Assembly (NCBI GenBank): GCA_011051425.1
Contig: DRLF01000220.1
Coordinates: forward strand, 1-10,601
Source of the DNA: Thiolapillus brandeum
Lineage (GTDB): Bacteria; Pseudomonadota; Gammaproteobacteria; Chromatiales; Chromatiaceae
Length of the DNA: 10,601 bases
Reading direction: 5' to 3'
Shown: positions 1-6,019 of the stretch, one piece after another
Numbering within the stretch: the stretch's first letter is position 1
Layout: each line of letters opens with the position of its first letter
The notes under the pieces: generated by a model
The model's database searches: none
The model's input: only the letters and a program-made list of their open reading frames with translations
What the model was told of the DNA's origin: nothing
Position numbers and translations under genes: made by a program

Positions 1-99
1 ACGAGTTTCCATGCGCCCCGTATCGAACTCCAGCCCCGGTTTTCCGTGGCGGACAACGCTGTCTTCAGCGTGACCAGCGGTGTTCCCCAGTAGGTTGAA
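1..99. other. Unassigned left edge
   Basis: No gene can be named here. On the plus strand one frame is open from base 1 to a TAG at 91-93 and could be the last 30 codons of a gene converging on the neighbouring oxidoreductase. On the minus strand an ATG at 12-10, preceded by a G-rich stretch, could begin a downstream gene leaving the window. Neither translation is recognisable, so both remain possibilities only. Confidence 0.3.
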
Positions 100-1101
100 T
101 CAGTCCGCAGCGTACTCGAAAGAGTCGTAGTACATCTGTTCTTCAGGAACCCCGACGGCGAGGAAGGCGTCTCTTGCCGCCTTGATCATGGGCGGTGGGC
201 CGGCCATGTAGATGTCGTAATCGGCCAGGTTGTCATGGTCTTCGAGTACTGCTTCATGCACCCAGCCTTTTCTGCCGTCCCAGCCTGCTTCGGGTTCTGA
301 CAGCACAGGCACGAACCGGAAATCGCTGTGCTCCTTTTCCCATTGTCTGGGCAGATCCGGCAGGTAGAGATCCGGTTGGGCGCGAACGCCCCAGTACAGT
401 TCCATGGGGCGGTCGATGCCGGCATGGAAGGCATGTTCGATCTGTGACTTGATGGGTGCAAAACCGGTGCCGCCGGCGATGAACAGCATGGGGCGGTCGG
501 ATTCTTCATTGAGCGTGAAGGCGCCCAGGGGGGCCTCGATGCGCAGGATGGTCTTTTCCTTCATCTGGGTGAAGGCCCAGTCGGTAAAGACGCCGCCGTC
601 CACGTGGCGGATATGCAGTTCGATGAAATCGTCGTCATGGGGGGCGCTGGCGATGGAGAAGGCTCTTCTGCGCCCGTCTTCCAGGATGAAATCCAGATAC
701 TGTCCGGCCATGAACTGCAGGCGTTGCTCGTCGGGCAACTTGAGGTACAAGCGCACCACGTCATCGGCAAGATGGTCGATCTTCGCCACTTTTACCGGCA
801 TGATGCGGGGCTCGATTTCCTTGGGAGTCTCTATTTCCTTGACCTTGAGCTCGACATCGGAGGCAGGCACCGCCTGGCAGGGCAGGCAGGCGTCGTCCGA
901 GGCGTCCAGGAGCTTGTCCGGCTCTCCCTCGGGATACTCGATCTCGCCGGAAACCAGGGTGGCGATGCAGGCACCGCAAAAGCCGTTGCGGCAGCCGTAG
1001 GGCAGACCGATGTCCTGGCGGATGGCGGCATCCAGAATGGTTTCGCCGGTATCGACCTGAAACTGATGGCCGCTGGGGGAGAGTGTGATGGTAAAGCTCA
1101 T
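100..1101 (-). CDS. 2Fe-2S ferredoxin/FAD/NAD(P)H oxidoreductase, AscD-like (CDP-6-deoxy-glucoseen reductase family)
   Basis: A 333-residue three-domain electron-transfer flavoprotein. Residues 1-90 are a plant-type ferredoxin domain with cluster ligands C37, C42, C45 and C75 (CRNGFCGAC, then CLPCQA; C72 is an extra cysteine). Residues 100-195 form the FAD domain, with RAFSIAS at 146-152. Residues 203-325 form the NAD(P)H domain, with GGTGFAP at 210-216 and AGPPPM at 300-305. By family it takes hydride from NAD(P)H through FAD to the 2Fe-2S cluster and on to a partner, in the cytoplasm. Databases often call such proteins CDP-6-deoxy-delta-3,4-glucoseen reductase, but no deoxysugar genes are visible, and oxygenase-reductase or general flavin-reductase roles are equally possible. 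The ATG at 1101 gives a full-length ferredoxin domain. The gene is divergent from the SDR gene across 60 bases. Confidence 0.88.
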   Translation of the reverse strand: MSFTITLSPSGHQFQVDTGETILDAAIRQDIGLPYGCRNGFCGACIATLVSGEIEYPEGEPDKLLDASDDACLPCQAVPASDVELKVKEIETPKEIEPRIMPVKVAKIDHLADDVVRLYLKLPDEQRLQFMAGQYLDFILEDGRRRAFSIASAPHDDDFIELHIRHVDGGVFTDWAFTQMKEKTILRIEAPLGAFTLNEESDRPMLFIAGGTGFAPIKSQIEHAFHAGIDRPMELYWGVRAQPDLYLPDLPRQWEKEHSDFRFVPVLSEPEAGWDGRKGWVHEAVLEDHDNLADYDIYMAGPPPMIKAARDAFLAVGVPEEQMYYDSFEYAAD

Positions 1102-1179
1102 GGGTGTTTTTCTTCATTTCCTTTAGACTTAAGCCACTGATTGTCGCTGATTTGACGCTATATGAAAACCGCTGGATCA

Positions 1180-2052
1180 ATGGGGAACAAGAATATACTG
1201 ATTGCCGGTTGCGGCTACGTGGGACGCCGTCTGGCAGAGAGTCTGGGAAAGACAGGGATCAGCGGCCTGGTACGCAGCGAAGAAAGCAGCAGGGAACTGG
1301 CCGGGATGGGCATCACCGCGGTGAGGTGTGACCTGGGCCTTGCAGGGGCCGGCCTGCCCTCTACCGGGGGAACTGACATCTATTACCTGTTGCCGCCACC
1401 GAAAACCGGCGTGGTGGACAGCTTCATGGAAAATTTTCTGCAGGGCCTGGAAGGCAGCGGTCCACCCCGACGGATCGTCTACCTGGGCACCACAGGTGTG
1501 TACGGCGACTGCCGGGGGGAGTGGGTGGACGAATCCACTCCTGTGAATCCGAAAGCGGACCGTGCGCTTCGCCGGCTGGATGCCGAACAGCAGTTGCAGG
1601 CCTGGGTGCGGCATCAGGATACGGAACTGGTGCGCCTGCGCGTGGCGGGCATCTACGGGCCGGACAAGCTGCCCCTGCAGCGCCTTCGTGCAGGCAAGCC
1701 CATGGTGGCGGAACGGCACGCGCCCTGGACCAACCGCATCCATGTGGATGATCTGGTACAGGTACTGCAGGCGGCCATGGTGCGGGGCAGAAACGGGGAA
1801 GTCTACAATGTGACCGACGGCCAGCCCGGCAACATGGCCGCCTATTTCAACAGGGTCGCGGATTTTGCCGGTCTGCCCCGGCCGGCGGCCATCGATCCCT
1901 CGGCAGGAGAGCAGGCGCTGTCAGCTGGCCTGCGTTCCTACCTGGCCGAGTCCCGCCGTATCGACAACCGCAAGATGCTGCAGGAACTGGGTGTCGAACT
2001 GCGATATCCCACGCTGGAACAGGGGCTGGCAGCCTGTTTTTCTGTACGGTGA
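1180..2052 (+). CDS. NAD(P)-dependent SDR epimerase/dehydratase, YeeZ-like
   Basis: An atypical extended SDR with a Rossmann fold. The dinucleotide-binding motif GCGYVG lies about ten residues from the start. Later landmarks are YLGTTGVYGD, the DESTPVNP segment, RLRVAGIYGP and NRIHVDDLV, an order that resembles E. coli YeeZ. The catalytic YxxxK of classical SDRs is not evident; the region after VNP reads ADRALRRLDAEQQ, as in other atypical members. Substrate is unknown. An in-frame ATG at 1162 would add six residues and has no ribosome binding site, so the ATG at 1180 (GGA just upstream, glycine motif close to the N-terminus, 290 residues) is preferred. An imperfect inverted repeat at 2058-2085 follows the stop but lacks a T-run. 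Confidence 0.82.
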   Translation: MGNKNILIAGCGYVGRRLAESLGKTGISGLVRSEESSRELAGMGITAVRCDLGLAGAGLPSTGGTDIYYLLPPPKTGVVDSFMENFLQGLEGSGPPRRIVYLGTTGVYGDCRGEWVDESTPVNPKADRALRRLDAEQQLQAWVRHQDTELVRLRVAGIYGPDKLPLQRLRAGKPMVAERHAPWTNRIHVDDLVQVLQAAMVRGRNGEVYNVTDGQPGNMAAYFNRVADFAGLPRPAAIDPSAGEQALSAGLRSYLAESRRIDNRKMLQELGVELRYPTLEQGLAACFSVR

Positions 2053-2137
2053 TTGTCAACCCGGCACCAATATTGATGTCGGGTTAATACATCCCAGGTG
2101 GTATCATTGCTCCATTGTTTTCTGAAGATACTTGTTT

Positions 2138-2500
2138 ATGGAAATTGAAGAATTGCGCGATCTGGTCGTCAACGTGCTGGACGACATGAAGGCCACGGAC
2201 GTTACCGTGATCGATGTGCGCGAAAAGACCAGCATTGCCGACTATTTCGTGATCGCATCGGGCACATCCGACCGCCATGTAAAATCCTCTGCCGAAGCCG
2301 TGGCTTTCCAGGCCAAGCTAGCCGGAGAGCCACCGCTGGGCGTGGAAGGCGTAACCGAGGGCGAATGGGCGCTGGTGGACCTCAATGGTGTGGTGGTGCA
2401 TGTCATGCAGGCCAAGGTCCGGGATTTCTACCAGCTGGAAAAACTCTGGGCGGTAGATGCCGGCGCGGCAGAGAAACTTTCCCGGAAGCGCGGGCAGTAG
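2138..2500 (+). CDS. rsfS: Ribosomal silencing factor RsfS (DUF143/Iojap family)
   Basis: A 120-residue protein of the RsfS/RsfA family. In characterised bacteria it binds ribosomal protein uL14 on the 50S subunit and blocks joining with 30S when nutrients fall. Family landmarks are visible: an N-terminal helix (ELRDLVVNVLDDMKA), DVTVIDVREKTSIADYFVIASGTSDRHV, the EGVTEGEWALVDLNGVVVH block, and the C-terminal RDFYQLEKLW. A TTG at 2132 is in frame, but the ATG at 2138, with GAAG about ten bases upstream, gives the usual N-terminus. In many gammaproteobacteria rsfS sits between nadD and rlmH; here neither is adjacent, the gene lying between an SDR gene and convergent htpX. It is compact, intact and ends just before a terminator hairpin. 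Confidence 0.93.
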   Translation: MEIEELRDLVVNVLDDMKATDVTVIDVREKTSIADYFVIASGTSDRHVKSSAEAVAFQAKLAGEPPLGVEGVTEGEWALVDLNGVVVHVMQAKVRDFYQLEKLWAVDAGAAEKLSRKRGQ

Positions 2501-2533
2501 GTTTCCGTCTTTAGCCGTTGCCAGCTGACAAAG

Positions 2534-2564
2534 AATGGCCCGCATTGCCGCGGGCTATTTCTGT
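2534..2564. terminator. Hairpin terminator between convergent rsfS and htpX
   Basis: A GC-rich stem GCCCGC (2538-2543) pairs with GCGGGC (2550-2555) around a six-base loop, and flanking A/T bases extend the pairing to 2534 and 2559. The plus strand continues into a short T-rich tail, suiting termination of rsfS. The minus strand also has a T-rich stretch beyond the stem, so it may serve htpX too. Confidence 0.5.
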
Positions 2565-2645
2565 TCAGGCAGTTTCTACAATCTACCGGAGTTGTCGGGC
2601 TGAAGCCCGACCTACGCAGCGGGCCATTTTTTTCAGGCAGCTTCC
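2550..2645. repeat. Imperfect direct repeat flanking palindromic copy 1
   Basis: Bases 2550-2577 and 2619-2645 match closely: both read GCGGGC, then T or C, then a T-rich stretch, then TTCAGGCAG, then a TTC-rich end, with a few substitutions and a one-base indel. The second copy includes the last codons and stop of htpX, so the first appears to be a decayed copy of the htpX tail. The palindromic repeat lies between them. Confidence 0.5.
2592..2616. repeat. Short palindromic repeat, copy 1
   Basis: Perfect 8-base arms GTCGGGCT (2594-2601) and AGCCCGAC (2604-2611) around a two-base centre, followed by CTACG. A second copy in inverted orientation lies at 5622-5646. Similar intergenic elements of the GTAGGTCGGGCTTCAGCCCGAC type are seen in several gammaproteobacterial genomes. 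It resembles a REP/MITE-like dispersed element or a transcription-end hairpin. Confidence 0.65.
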
Positions 2646-3505
2646 TGCAGTGCCTGGATACGCTTTTCCAGTGGCGGGTGACTGGCAAAAAGCTCGTGCA
2701 GGCCCCCGCCGGCGATACCGAATGCGGCCATCTCGTCGGGCAGCGGTTCCGGCTGAGCCTGCCCCAGACGCCGCAACGCAGCGATCATCTTGTGTCTGCC
2801 GGTCAGTCTGGCAGCGCCCGCATCGGCGCGAAATTCCCGCCAGCGCGAGAACCAGGCCACGATCATCATCGCCAGGATGCCGAGTACGAACTGGGCGATC
2901 AGGGAGGTGATCCAGTAGGCCGGGCCATAGCCCTCCCGGGTATTGAACACGGTCCTGTCCACGATATGTCCGATGATGCGCGAGAAGAACACCACGAAGG
3001 TGTTCACCACTCCCTGAATCAGGGTCAGGGTCACCATGTCGCCGTTGGCCACGTGGCTGATCTCGTGGCCCAGCACCGCTTCGACCTCATCGCTGTTCAT
3101 GTTCTGCAGCAGTCCCATGCTCACCGCAACCAGGGCGTCATTCCTGTTCCAGCCCGTGGCGAAGGCATTGGGCGAGGCGCTAGGGAAAATGCCCACTTCC
3201 GGCATCTTTATGCCGACTTCCCGGGACAGACGGGCAACAGTATCCACCAGCCAGCGGTCGGTGGAGCTGACGGGCTGTTCGATGATCTTTACACCCATGC
3301 TGCGTTTTGCCATCCACTTGGAGGCAAACAGAGAGATGAACGAGCCGGTAAAGCCGATCACTGCCGACATGATCAGCAGGGTATTCAGGTTCAGCCCGCC
3401 GCCCTGCCGGGCCAGCATGTCGTCCACGCCCAGGATGCGCATGGTGATGCTGAGCACCGCCAGAATGGCGACATTGGTACCCAGGAACAATAATATTCTT
3501 AGCAT
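2633..3505 (-). CDS. htpX: Membrane zinc metalloprotease HtpX
   Basis: An inner-membrane M48 peptidase that degrades misfolded or damaged membrane proteins alongside FtsH. The zinc site HEISH is at residues 147-151, with third ligand E224 in WREFRADAGAA. Two hydrophobic helices lie at about 4-22 and 40-62, followed by two more at about 158-178 and 195-218, matching the family topology. Conserved MPEVGIFPSASPNAFATG and the C-terminal ASHPPLEKRI are present. The frame extends upstream to 3550, but the ATG at 3505 gives 290 residues, beginning MLRILLFL like E. coli HtpX (293), with GGGGA about ten bases upstream. The gene is divergent from the CDGSH gene, and a candidate heat-shock promoter lies just upstream. 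The catalytic residues are intact. Confidence 0.95.
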   Translation of the reverse strand: MLRILLFLGTNVAILAVLSITMRILGVDDMLARQGGGLNLNTLLIMSAVIGFTGSFISLFASKWMAKRSMGVKIIEQPVSSTDRWLVDTVARLSREVGIKMPEVGIFPSASPNAFATGWNRNDALVAVSMGLLQNMNSDEVEAVLGHEISHVANGDMVTLTLIQGVVNTFVVFFSRIIGHIVDRTVFNTREGYGPAYWITSLIAQFVLGILAMMIVAWFSRWREFRADAGAARLTGRHKMIAALRRLGQAQPEPLPDEMAAFGIAGGGLHELFASHPPLEKRIQALQEAA

Positions 3506-3538
3506 ATTTTCGTATTTCCCCGAATCCCGCTTTTGTTG

Positions 3539-3564
3539 CAGTGGGATCAAATTTTCCTTTCAAA
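3539..3564 (-). promoter_or_regulatory. Candidate sigma-32-like promoter of htpX
   Basis: Read on the minus strand, TTTGAAA (3564-3558) is followed after 12 bases by CCCACTG (3545-3539). This resembles the heat-shock -35 CTTGAAA and -10 CCCCATnT elements, with mismatches. The implied start lies about 25-30 bases upstream of the htpX ATG. In E. coli htpX is a heat-shock gene, which makes the match plausible. It was judged by eye only. Confidence 0.3.
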
Positions 3565-3608
3565 GTAGTATAGTGGCCTAACATAGCGACATCCGTAAGA
3601 AAATCAAC

Positions 3609-3613
3609 AGGAG
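3609..3613 (+). promoter_or_regulatory. Ribosome binding site fixing a TTG start
   Basis: AGGAG stands seven bases before the TTG at 3621. There is no in-frame ATG nearby, so this strong site decides the non-ATG start of the CDGSH gene. Confidence 0.75.
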
Positions 3614-3620
3614 AAAGGCA

Positions 3621-3872
3621 TTGGCAATCCCTCTGGTAGCAGGAACAAAACCCGCAGTCGTGGCCCTCAAGGAAGGTGAAACCGTCTACTGGTGCAGTTG
3701 TGGCCGCAGTCAGTCCCAGCCGTTTTGTGACGGTTCTCATGAAGATACCGAGTTCAGCCCCGTGGTGTTTACGGCTCCCAAGGATGACGACTACTATTTC
3801 TGCACCTGCAAGCGCACCAAGAAACCGCCTTTCTGTGACGGCTCCCACAAGCACCTGGCGGAAGATGACTGA
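3621..3872 (+). CDS. Double CDGSH-type iron-sulfur protein
   Basis: An 83-residue protein made of two CDGSH motifs. The first places ligands at C25, C27, C36 and H40 (CSCGRSQSQPFCDGSH); the second at C61, C63, C72 and H76 (CTCKRTKKPPFCDGSH). Each should hold a redox-active [2Fe-2S] cluster with the 3-Cys/1-His ligation of mitoNEET relatives. No signal peptide or membrane helix is seen, so it should be soluble. The start is TTG, supported by AGGAG at 3609-3613. Its last eight bases overlap the next gene (ATGACTGA), implying coupled translation. Bacterial two-motif members have no settled cellular role; electron transfer or cluster donation are family-based guesses. Confidence 0.9.
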   Translation: MAIPLVAGTKPAVVALKEGETVYWCSCGRSQSQPFCDGSHEDTEFSPVVFTAPKDDDYYFCTCKRTKKPPFCDGSHKHLAEDD

Positions 3873-4203
3873 CAGGATAAATCCACCCACCTGCTCGATC
3901 CCCCAGGAGCCGGACTATTCCGGGGTGACCATCGTTGAGCTGCATCCCGATCCCGCGCCAGCGGACTATCTGCAGGCCATGAAGCTGGCCAACGCGGTGG
4001 CGGATGAAAAGCTGGGTGAACACATGCTGCTTTCCTGGTATGACAGGGACCGGGATTTCGAATCTCCCCAGCATGCCAGCGAATGCCACATGAACAGCGC
4101 CGTGCCCGGCTACGTGGATTACGGCCTGTATCACGGAGCGACCCTGAAGGTCGATATCGGGGACGGGCGCTTCGTTTTCTTCTACCTGCCTGTCGATATG
4201 TAA
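3865..4203 (+). CDS. Small AF1514-like protein of unknown function
   Basis: A 112-residue soluble protein starting at the ATG inside the end of the CDGSH gene (8-base overlap) and therefore probably translated from the same mRNA. The central part (ADYLQAMKLANAVADEKLGEHMLLSWYDRDRDFESP) and the C-terminal hydrophobic strands (ATLKVDIGDGRFVFFYLPVD) resemble the AF1514 family (DUF5619) as I remember it; this is a moderate-confidence match made without a search. It contains C10 and a SECH motif, which could hold metal, but nothing shows that. The stop at 4201-4203 is only three bases from the convergent greB stop, with no hairpin between. Confidence 0.72.
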   Translation: MTDRINPPTCSIPQEPDYSGVTIVELHPDPAPADYLQAMKLANAVADEKLGEHMLLSWYDRDRDFESPQHASECHMNSAVPGYVDYGLYHGATLKVDIGDGRFVFFYLPVDM

Positions 4204-4206
4204 AGA

Positions 4207-4692
4207 TCAGCGTGGCGGCTGCCGGTAGCTGATTTCGAGAAGCAACAGCTCTTTTCTGCCTGAAGGTGTTTCGACCTGAATTTCCTCATCCAGCGATTTG
4301 CCCAGCAGGGCTCTGGCCATGGGGGAATCCACGCTGATCCAGTTTTTCTGCGGCACGAATTCATCTGCGCCAACGATGCGGTAGGTGACTTCCTCGCCCT
4401 TTTCGTCTTCCAGTGTCACCCAGGCGCCGAAGAACACCTGCTCGGTGTTGTGCGGCGGGCCTTCGATGCGTTTCAGCTCGGGGATGCGTTTCTGCAGATA
4501 GCGGATACGCCTGTCCATTTCACGCAGCTGTTTCTTCCGGTAGATGTATTCGGCATTCTCCGAGCGGTCACCTTCGGCGGCGGCTGCGGCAAGAATCTTC
4601 ACTACCCGGCGGCGCTTTTTCCACAGGGCTGTCTCTTCTTCCCGCAGGGCATCGTAGCCTTCCCGGGTGATGTAGGGGGATTTTCCGGCCAT
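4207..4692 (-). CDS. greB: Transcript cleavage factor GreB
   Basis: A 161-residue Gre factor that enters the RNA polymerase secondary channel and stimulates cleavage of backtracked RNA. Residues 1-75 form the antiparallel coiled coil, with tip acidic residues D42 and E45 in AEGDRSENAEYIY. The basic run LWKKRRRVV and the sequence RKKQLREMDRRIRYLQKRI fit GreB better than GreA. Residues 85-157 are the FKBP-like C-terminal domain (FFGAWVTLEDEKGEEVTYRIVG; SVDSPMARALLGKSLDEEIQV). The ATG at 4692 follows directly on the TGA of the CoA-binding gene, with only a weak GGACAA upstream, so translation is probably coupled to that gene. Length and key residues are normal. Confidence 0.94.
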   Translation of the reverse strand: MAGKSPYITREGYDALREEETALWKKRRRVVKILAAAAAEGDRSENAEYIYRKKQLREMDRRIRYLQKRIPELKRIEGPPHNTEQVFFGAWVTLEDEKGEEVTYRIVGADEFVPQKNWISVDSPMARALLGKSLDEEIQVETPSGRKELLLLEISYRQPPR

Positions 4693-5070
4693 TCAGAATT
4701 GTCCGGTGCGCAGCAGCACCAGGGTGCAGGCCTCCTCCCAGGGAATGCCTGCCTGGTCCAGCGCCTTTTGCAGGGGTGGCGATTCCGTACCGGGATTGAA
4801 GATCACCCGGCCGGGATGGAGGGCGACGATAGTGTCGGCCATGGGCGCCAGGCGGGCGGTGCCCACGTACAGCGTCAGGGTGTCCACAGGCTGTTTGACA
4901 TCGGCCAGTGTGTTCACCACAGGCAGTCCCTCGCTTTCGGCCAGTTTCGGGTGTACCGGCGTGATGTTGGAATAGCCTTTCTCCTGCAGCAGGCGGATGG
5001 CCTGGTTGGCATAGCGTTCGGGCTTGTTGGTTGCACCCAGCACGACCACGTGATGTTCTGTTGGATTCAT
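4693..5070 (-). CDS. CoA-binding-domain protein (CoA_binding_2/YccU type)
   Basis: A 125-residue single-domain Rossmann-like protein. The start VVVLGATNKPERYANQAIRLLQEKGY has the glycine-containing first strand and helix of the CoA-binding fold. PVHPK (about 38-42), the strand TLTLYVG and VIFNPGTESPPL (about 89-100) are typical of the PF13380 type. Such proteins resemble the N-terminal CoA-binding part of succinyl-CoA/acetyl-CoA synthetases, but stand-alone members have no firm function. The ATG at 5070 has GGAG seven bases upstream (plus positions 5078-5081), so the longer open frame beyond it is not coding. It abuts greB and probably shares its transcript. Confidence 0.86.
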   Translation of the reverse strand: MNPTEHHVVVLGATNKPERYANQAIRLLQEKGYSNITPVHPKLAESEGLPVVNTLADVKQPVDTLTLYVGTARLAPMADTIVALHPGRVIFNPGTESPPLQKALDQAGIPWEEACTLVLLRTGQF

Positions 5071-5145
5071 GGTATTTCTCCGGGAAAGGAGATGATCGGT
5101 AATGGGGTAGAATACCCGCAGATTCATCATTATAGGAAATCCGAC

Positions 5146-5625
5146 ATGAGTTTTGGTATGAATTTCGCCATTCCCCTGCACGTGTTGTCCGTGGTCGTCT
5201 GGGTGGGAGGGATGTTTTTCGCCCATATGATCTTGCGGCCCACCGCTGTGGATACCCTGGAGCCACCTCTGAGGCTGCGCCTGTGGGCAGGTGTGTTCGG
5301 CCGGTTTTTCCCCTGGGTATGGATAAGCATCCTGCTCATACTGGCCAGTGGCTTCTGGATGATCTTCGGCGTCTATGGCGGCATGGGCGGGCTGGCGCTG
5401 CATGTACACCTCATGTTCGGCATGGGGCTGACCATGATGCTGGTGTTCTGCTATATCTATTTCGTGCCCTATGTGGCTCTGCGAAAGGCTGTGGCGGCCG
5501 AAGACTGGCCGGCGGGCGGTCAGGCGCTGGCGGGTATCCGCCGGCTGGTCACTTTCAACCTGGTGCTGGGTATACTGACGGTGATCGTTTCCACGGGAGG
5601 GGTGTACTGGAGTCTTCCCATGTAG
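5146..5625 (+). CDS. CopD-like four-helix membrane protein
   Basis: A 159-residue integral membrane protein with hydrophobic helices at about 6-28, 54-78, 85-111 and 132-155. H12 near the start of helix 1 (PLHVLSVVVWVGGMFFA) and the histidines of LHVHLMFG (86 and 88) are in positions like the histidines of the CopD/YncN-type copper-resistance or haem-binding membrane families. Metal or haem binding is inferred, not shown. The ATG at 5146 has AGGAA seven bases upstream; an open frame far upstream of this is not coding. The gene stands alone, divergent from the CoA-binding gene. Its TAG stop (5623-5625) lies within a palindromic repeat that may also end its transcript. Confidence 0.78.
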   Translation: MSFGMNFAIPLHVLSVVVWVGGMFFAHMILRPTAVDTLEPPLRLRLWAGVFGRFFPWVWISILLILASGFWMIFGVYGGMGGLALHVHLMFGMGLTMMLVFCYIYFVPYVALRKAVAAEDWPAGGQALAGIRRLVTFNLVLGILTVIVSTGGVYWSLPM

Positions 5626-5646
5626 GTCGAGCTTCAGCCCGACCTG
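5622..5646. repeat. Short palindromic repeat, copy 2 (inverted)
   Basis: Ten-base arms AGGTCGAGCT and AGCCCGACCT pair with one mismatch around a TC centre. On the minus strand this reads like copy 1 at 2592-2616, including the GTCGGGCTGAAGC core and the CGACCTAC end. It contains the stop codon of the CopD-like gene. Confidence 0.65.
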
Positions 5647-5701
5647 CGATGGTAAGGGATGAAGGCGGCGGCGGGGCAATGCAGGAGCGATTACCAGTGC
5701 C

Positions 5702-5797
5702 GCCCATCCCTGGGCATTCGTCGCTTCGGCCATCCCTGGGCATTCGCCGCTTCGGCCATCCCTGGCCTCTCACGGCATACTGCCCATACCTGGGCAT
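5702..5797. repeat. Degenerate tandem repeat, about 26 bases per unit, four units
   Basis: Units begin near 5702, 5728, 5754 and 5782. The first two are almost identical over 26 bases (CATCCCTGGGCATTCG then Y-CGCTTCGG, one T/C difference). The third keeps only its first part and the fourth is a variant. Units 1 and 4 each contain a small hairpin GCCCA-N4-TGGGC. The array ends next to the pyrE-side terminator. No coding sense is evident. Confidence 0.7.
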
Positions 5798-5829
5798 AAA
5801 AAAGCCCGCCGAAAAGGAGCCGGCGGGCT
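5797..5829 (-). terminator. Strong intrinsic terminator, minus strand
   Basis: Read on the minus strand, AGCCCGCCG (5829-5821) pairs perfectly with CGGCGGGCT (5811-5803) and is followed by a run of six T. The nearest gene upstream on that strand is pyrE, about 190 bases away, so either the pyrE message has a long 3' tail or another transcript ends here. On the plus strand no T-run follows. Confidence 0.75.
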
Positions 5830-5983
5830 AAATCTGACAATAGTCAGGAGGAGTGAGAACATTCTGGATAACTTTACTTACCCATAAGGTATTGTTTCCA
5901 AGACCTTGAAGCACAATATACTCTCTCCACAGATTCCCATATTGATCTGGCTCAAATAAATCACCATATTCTAATGTAGGGAT
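5828..5983 (-). pseudogene. Possible gene remnant: 51-codon open frame without start
   Basis: Downstream of pyrE on the same strand, an AT-rich stretch stays open from a TAA (5986-5984) to a TAG (5830-5828). The predicted peptide looks protein-like (EYGDLFEPDQYGNLWREYIV...TPPDY) but contains no ATG and has no recognisable relative. The stop overlaps the terminator stem. It could be the decayed 3' end of a lost gene or chance; the base composition differs clearly from pyrE. Confidence 0.3.
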
Positions 5984-6019
5984 TTATTTTGTGTGATGCT
6001 ATCGTGGTTGTGAGCTTCT

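Larger units (their letters stand above)
5626..6019. other. Non-coding gap between the CopD-like gene and pyrE
   Basis: This 394-base gap holds, in order: most of palindromic repeat copy 2, an unremarkable stretch to 5701, the tandem repeat, a minus-strand terminator, and from about 5830 an AT-rich segment with a 51-codon minus-strand open frame lacking an ATG. I see no complete gene. Confidence 0.6.

Noticed and set aside
2058..2085. Terminator after the SDR gene
   Set aside because: The inverted repeat has a mismatch in a short stem, a ten-base loop and no T-run, so it was not listed as a terminator.
4450..5145. Upstream extension of the CopD-like frame on the plus strand
   Set aside because: It is antisense to greB and the CoA-binding gene and has no recognisable domain; the ATG at 5146 has AGGAA at the right distance.
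5101..5145. Promoter for the CopD-like gene from TAGAAT at 5108-5113
   Set aside because: No acceptable -35 box lies 16-18 bases upstream; the match alone is too weak to report.
5071..5733. Upstream extension of the CoA-binding frame on the minus strand
   Set aside because: It runs antisense through the CopD-like gene, and the ATG at 5070 has a good ribosome binding site and the family's normal N-terminus.
5702..5797. CRISPR array
   Set aside because: Units are contiguous with no unique spacers, only two are nearly identical, and no cas gene is nearby.
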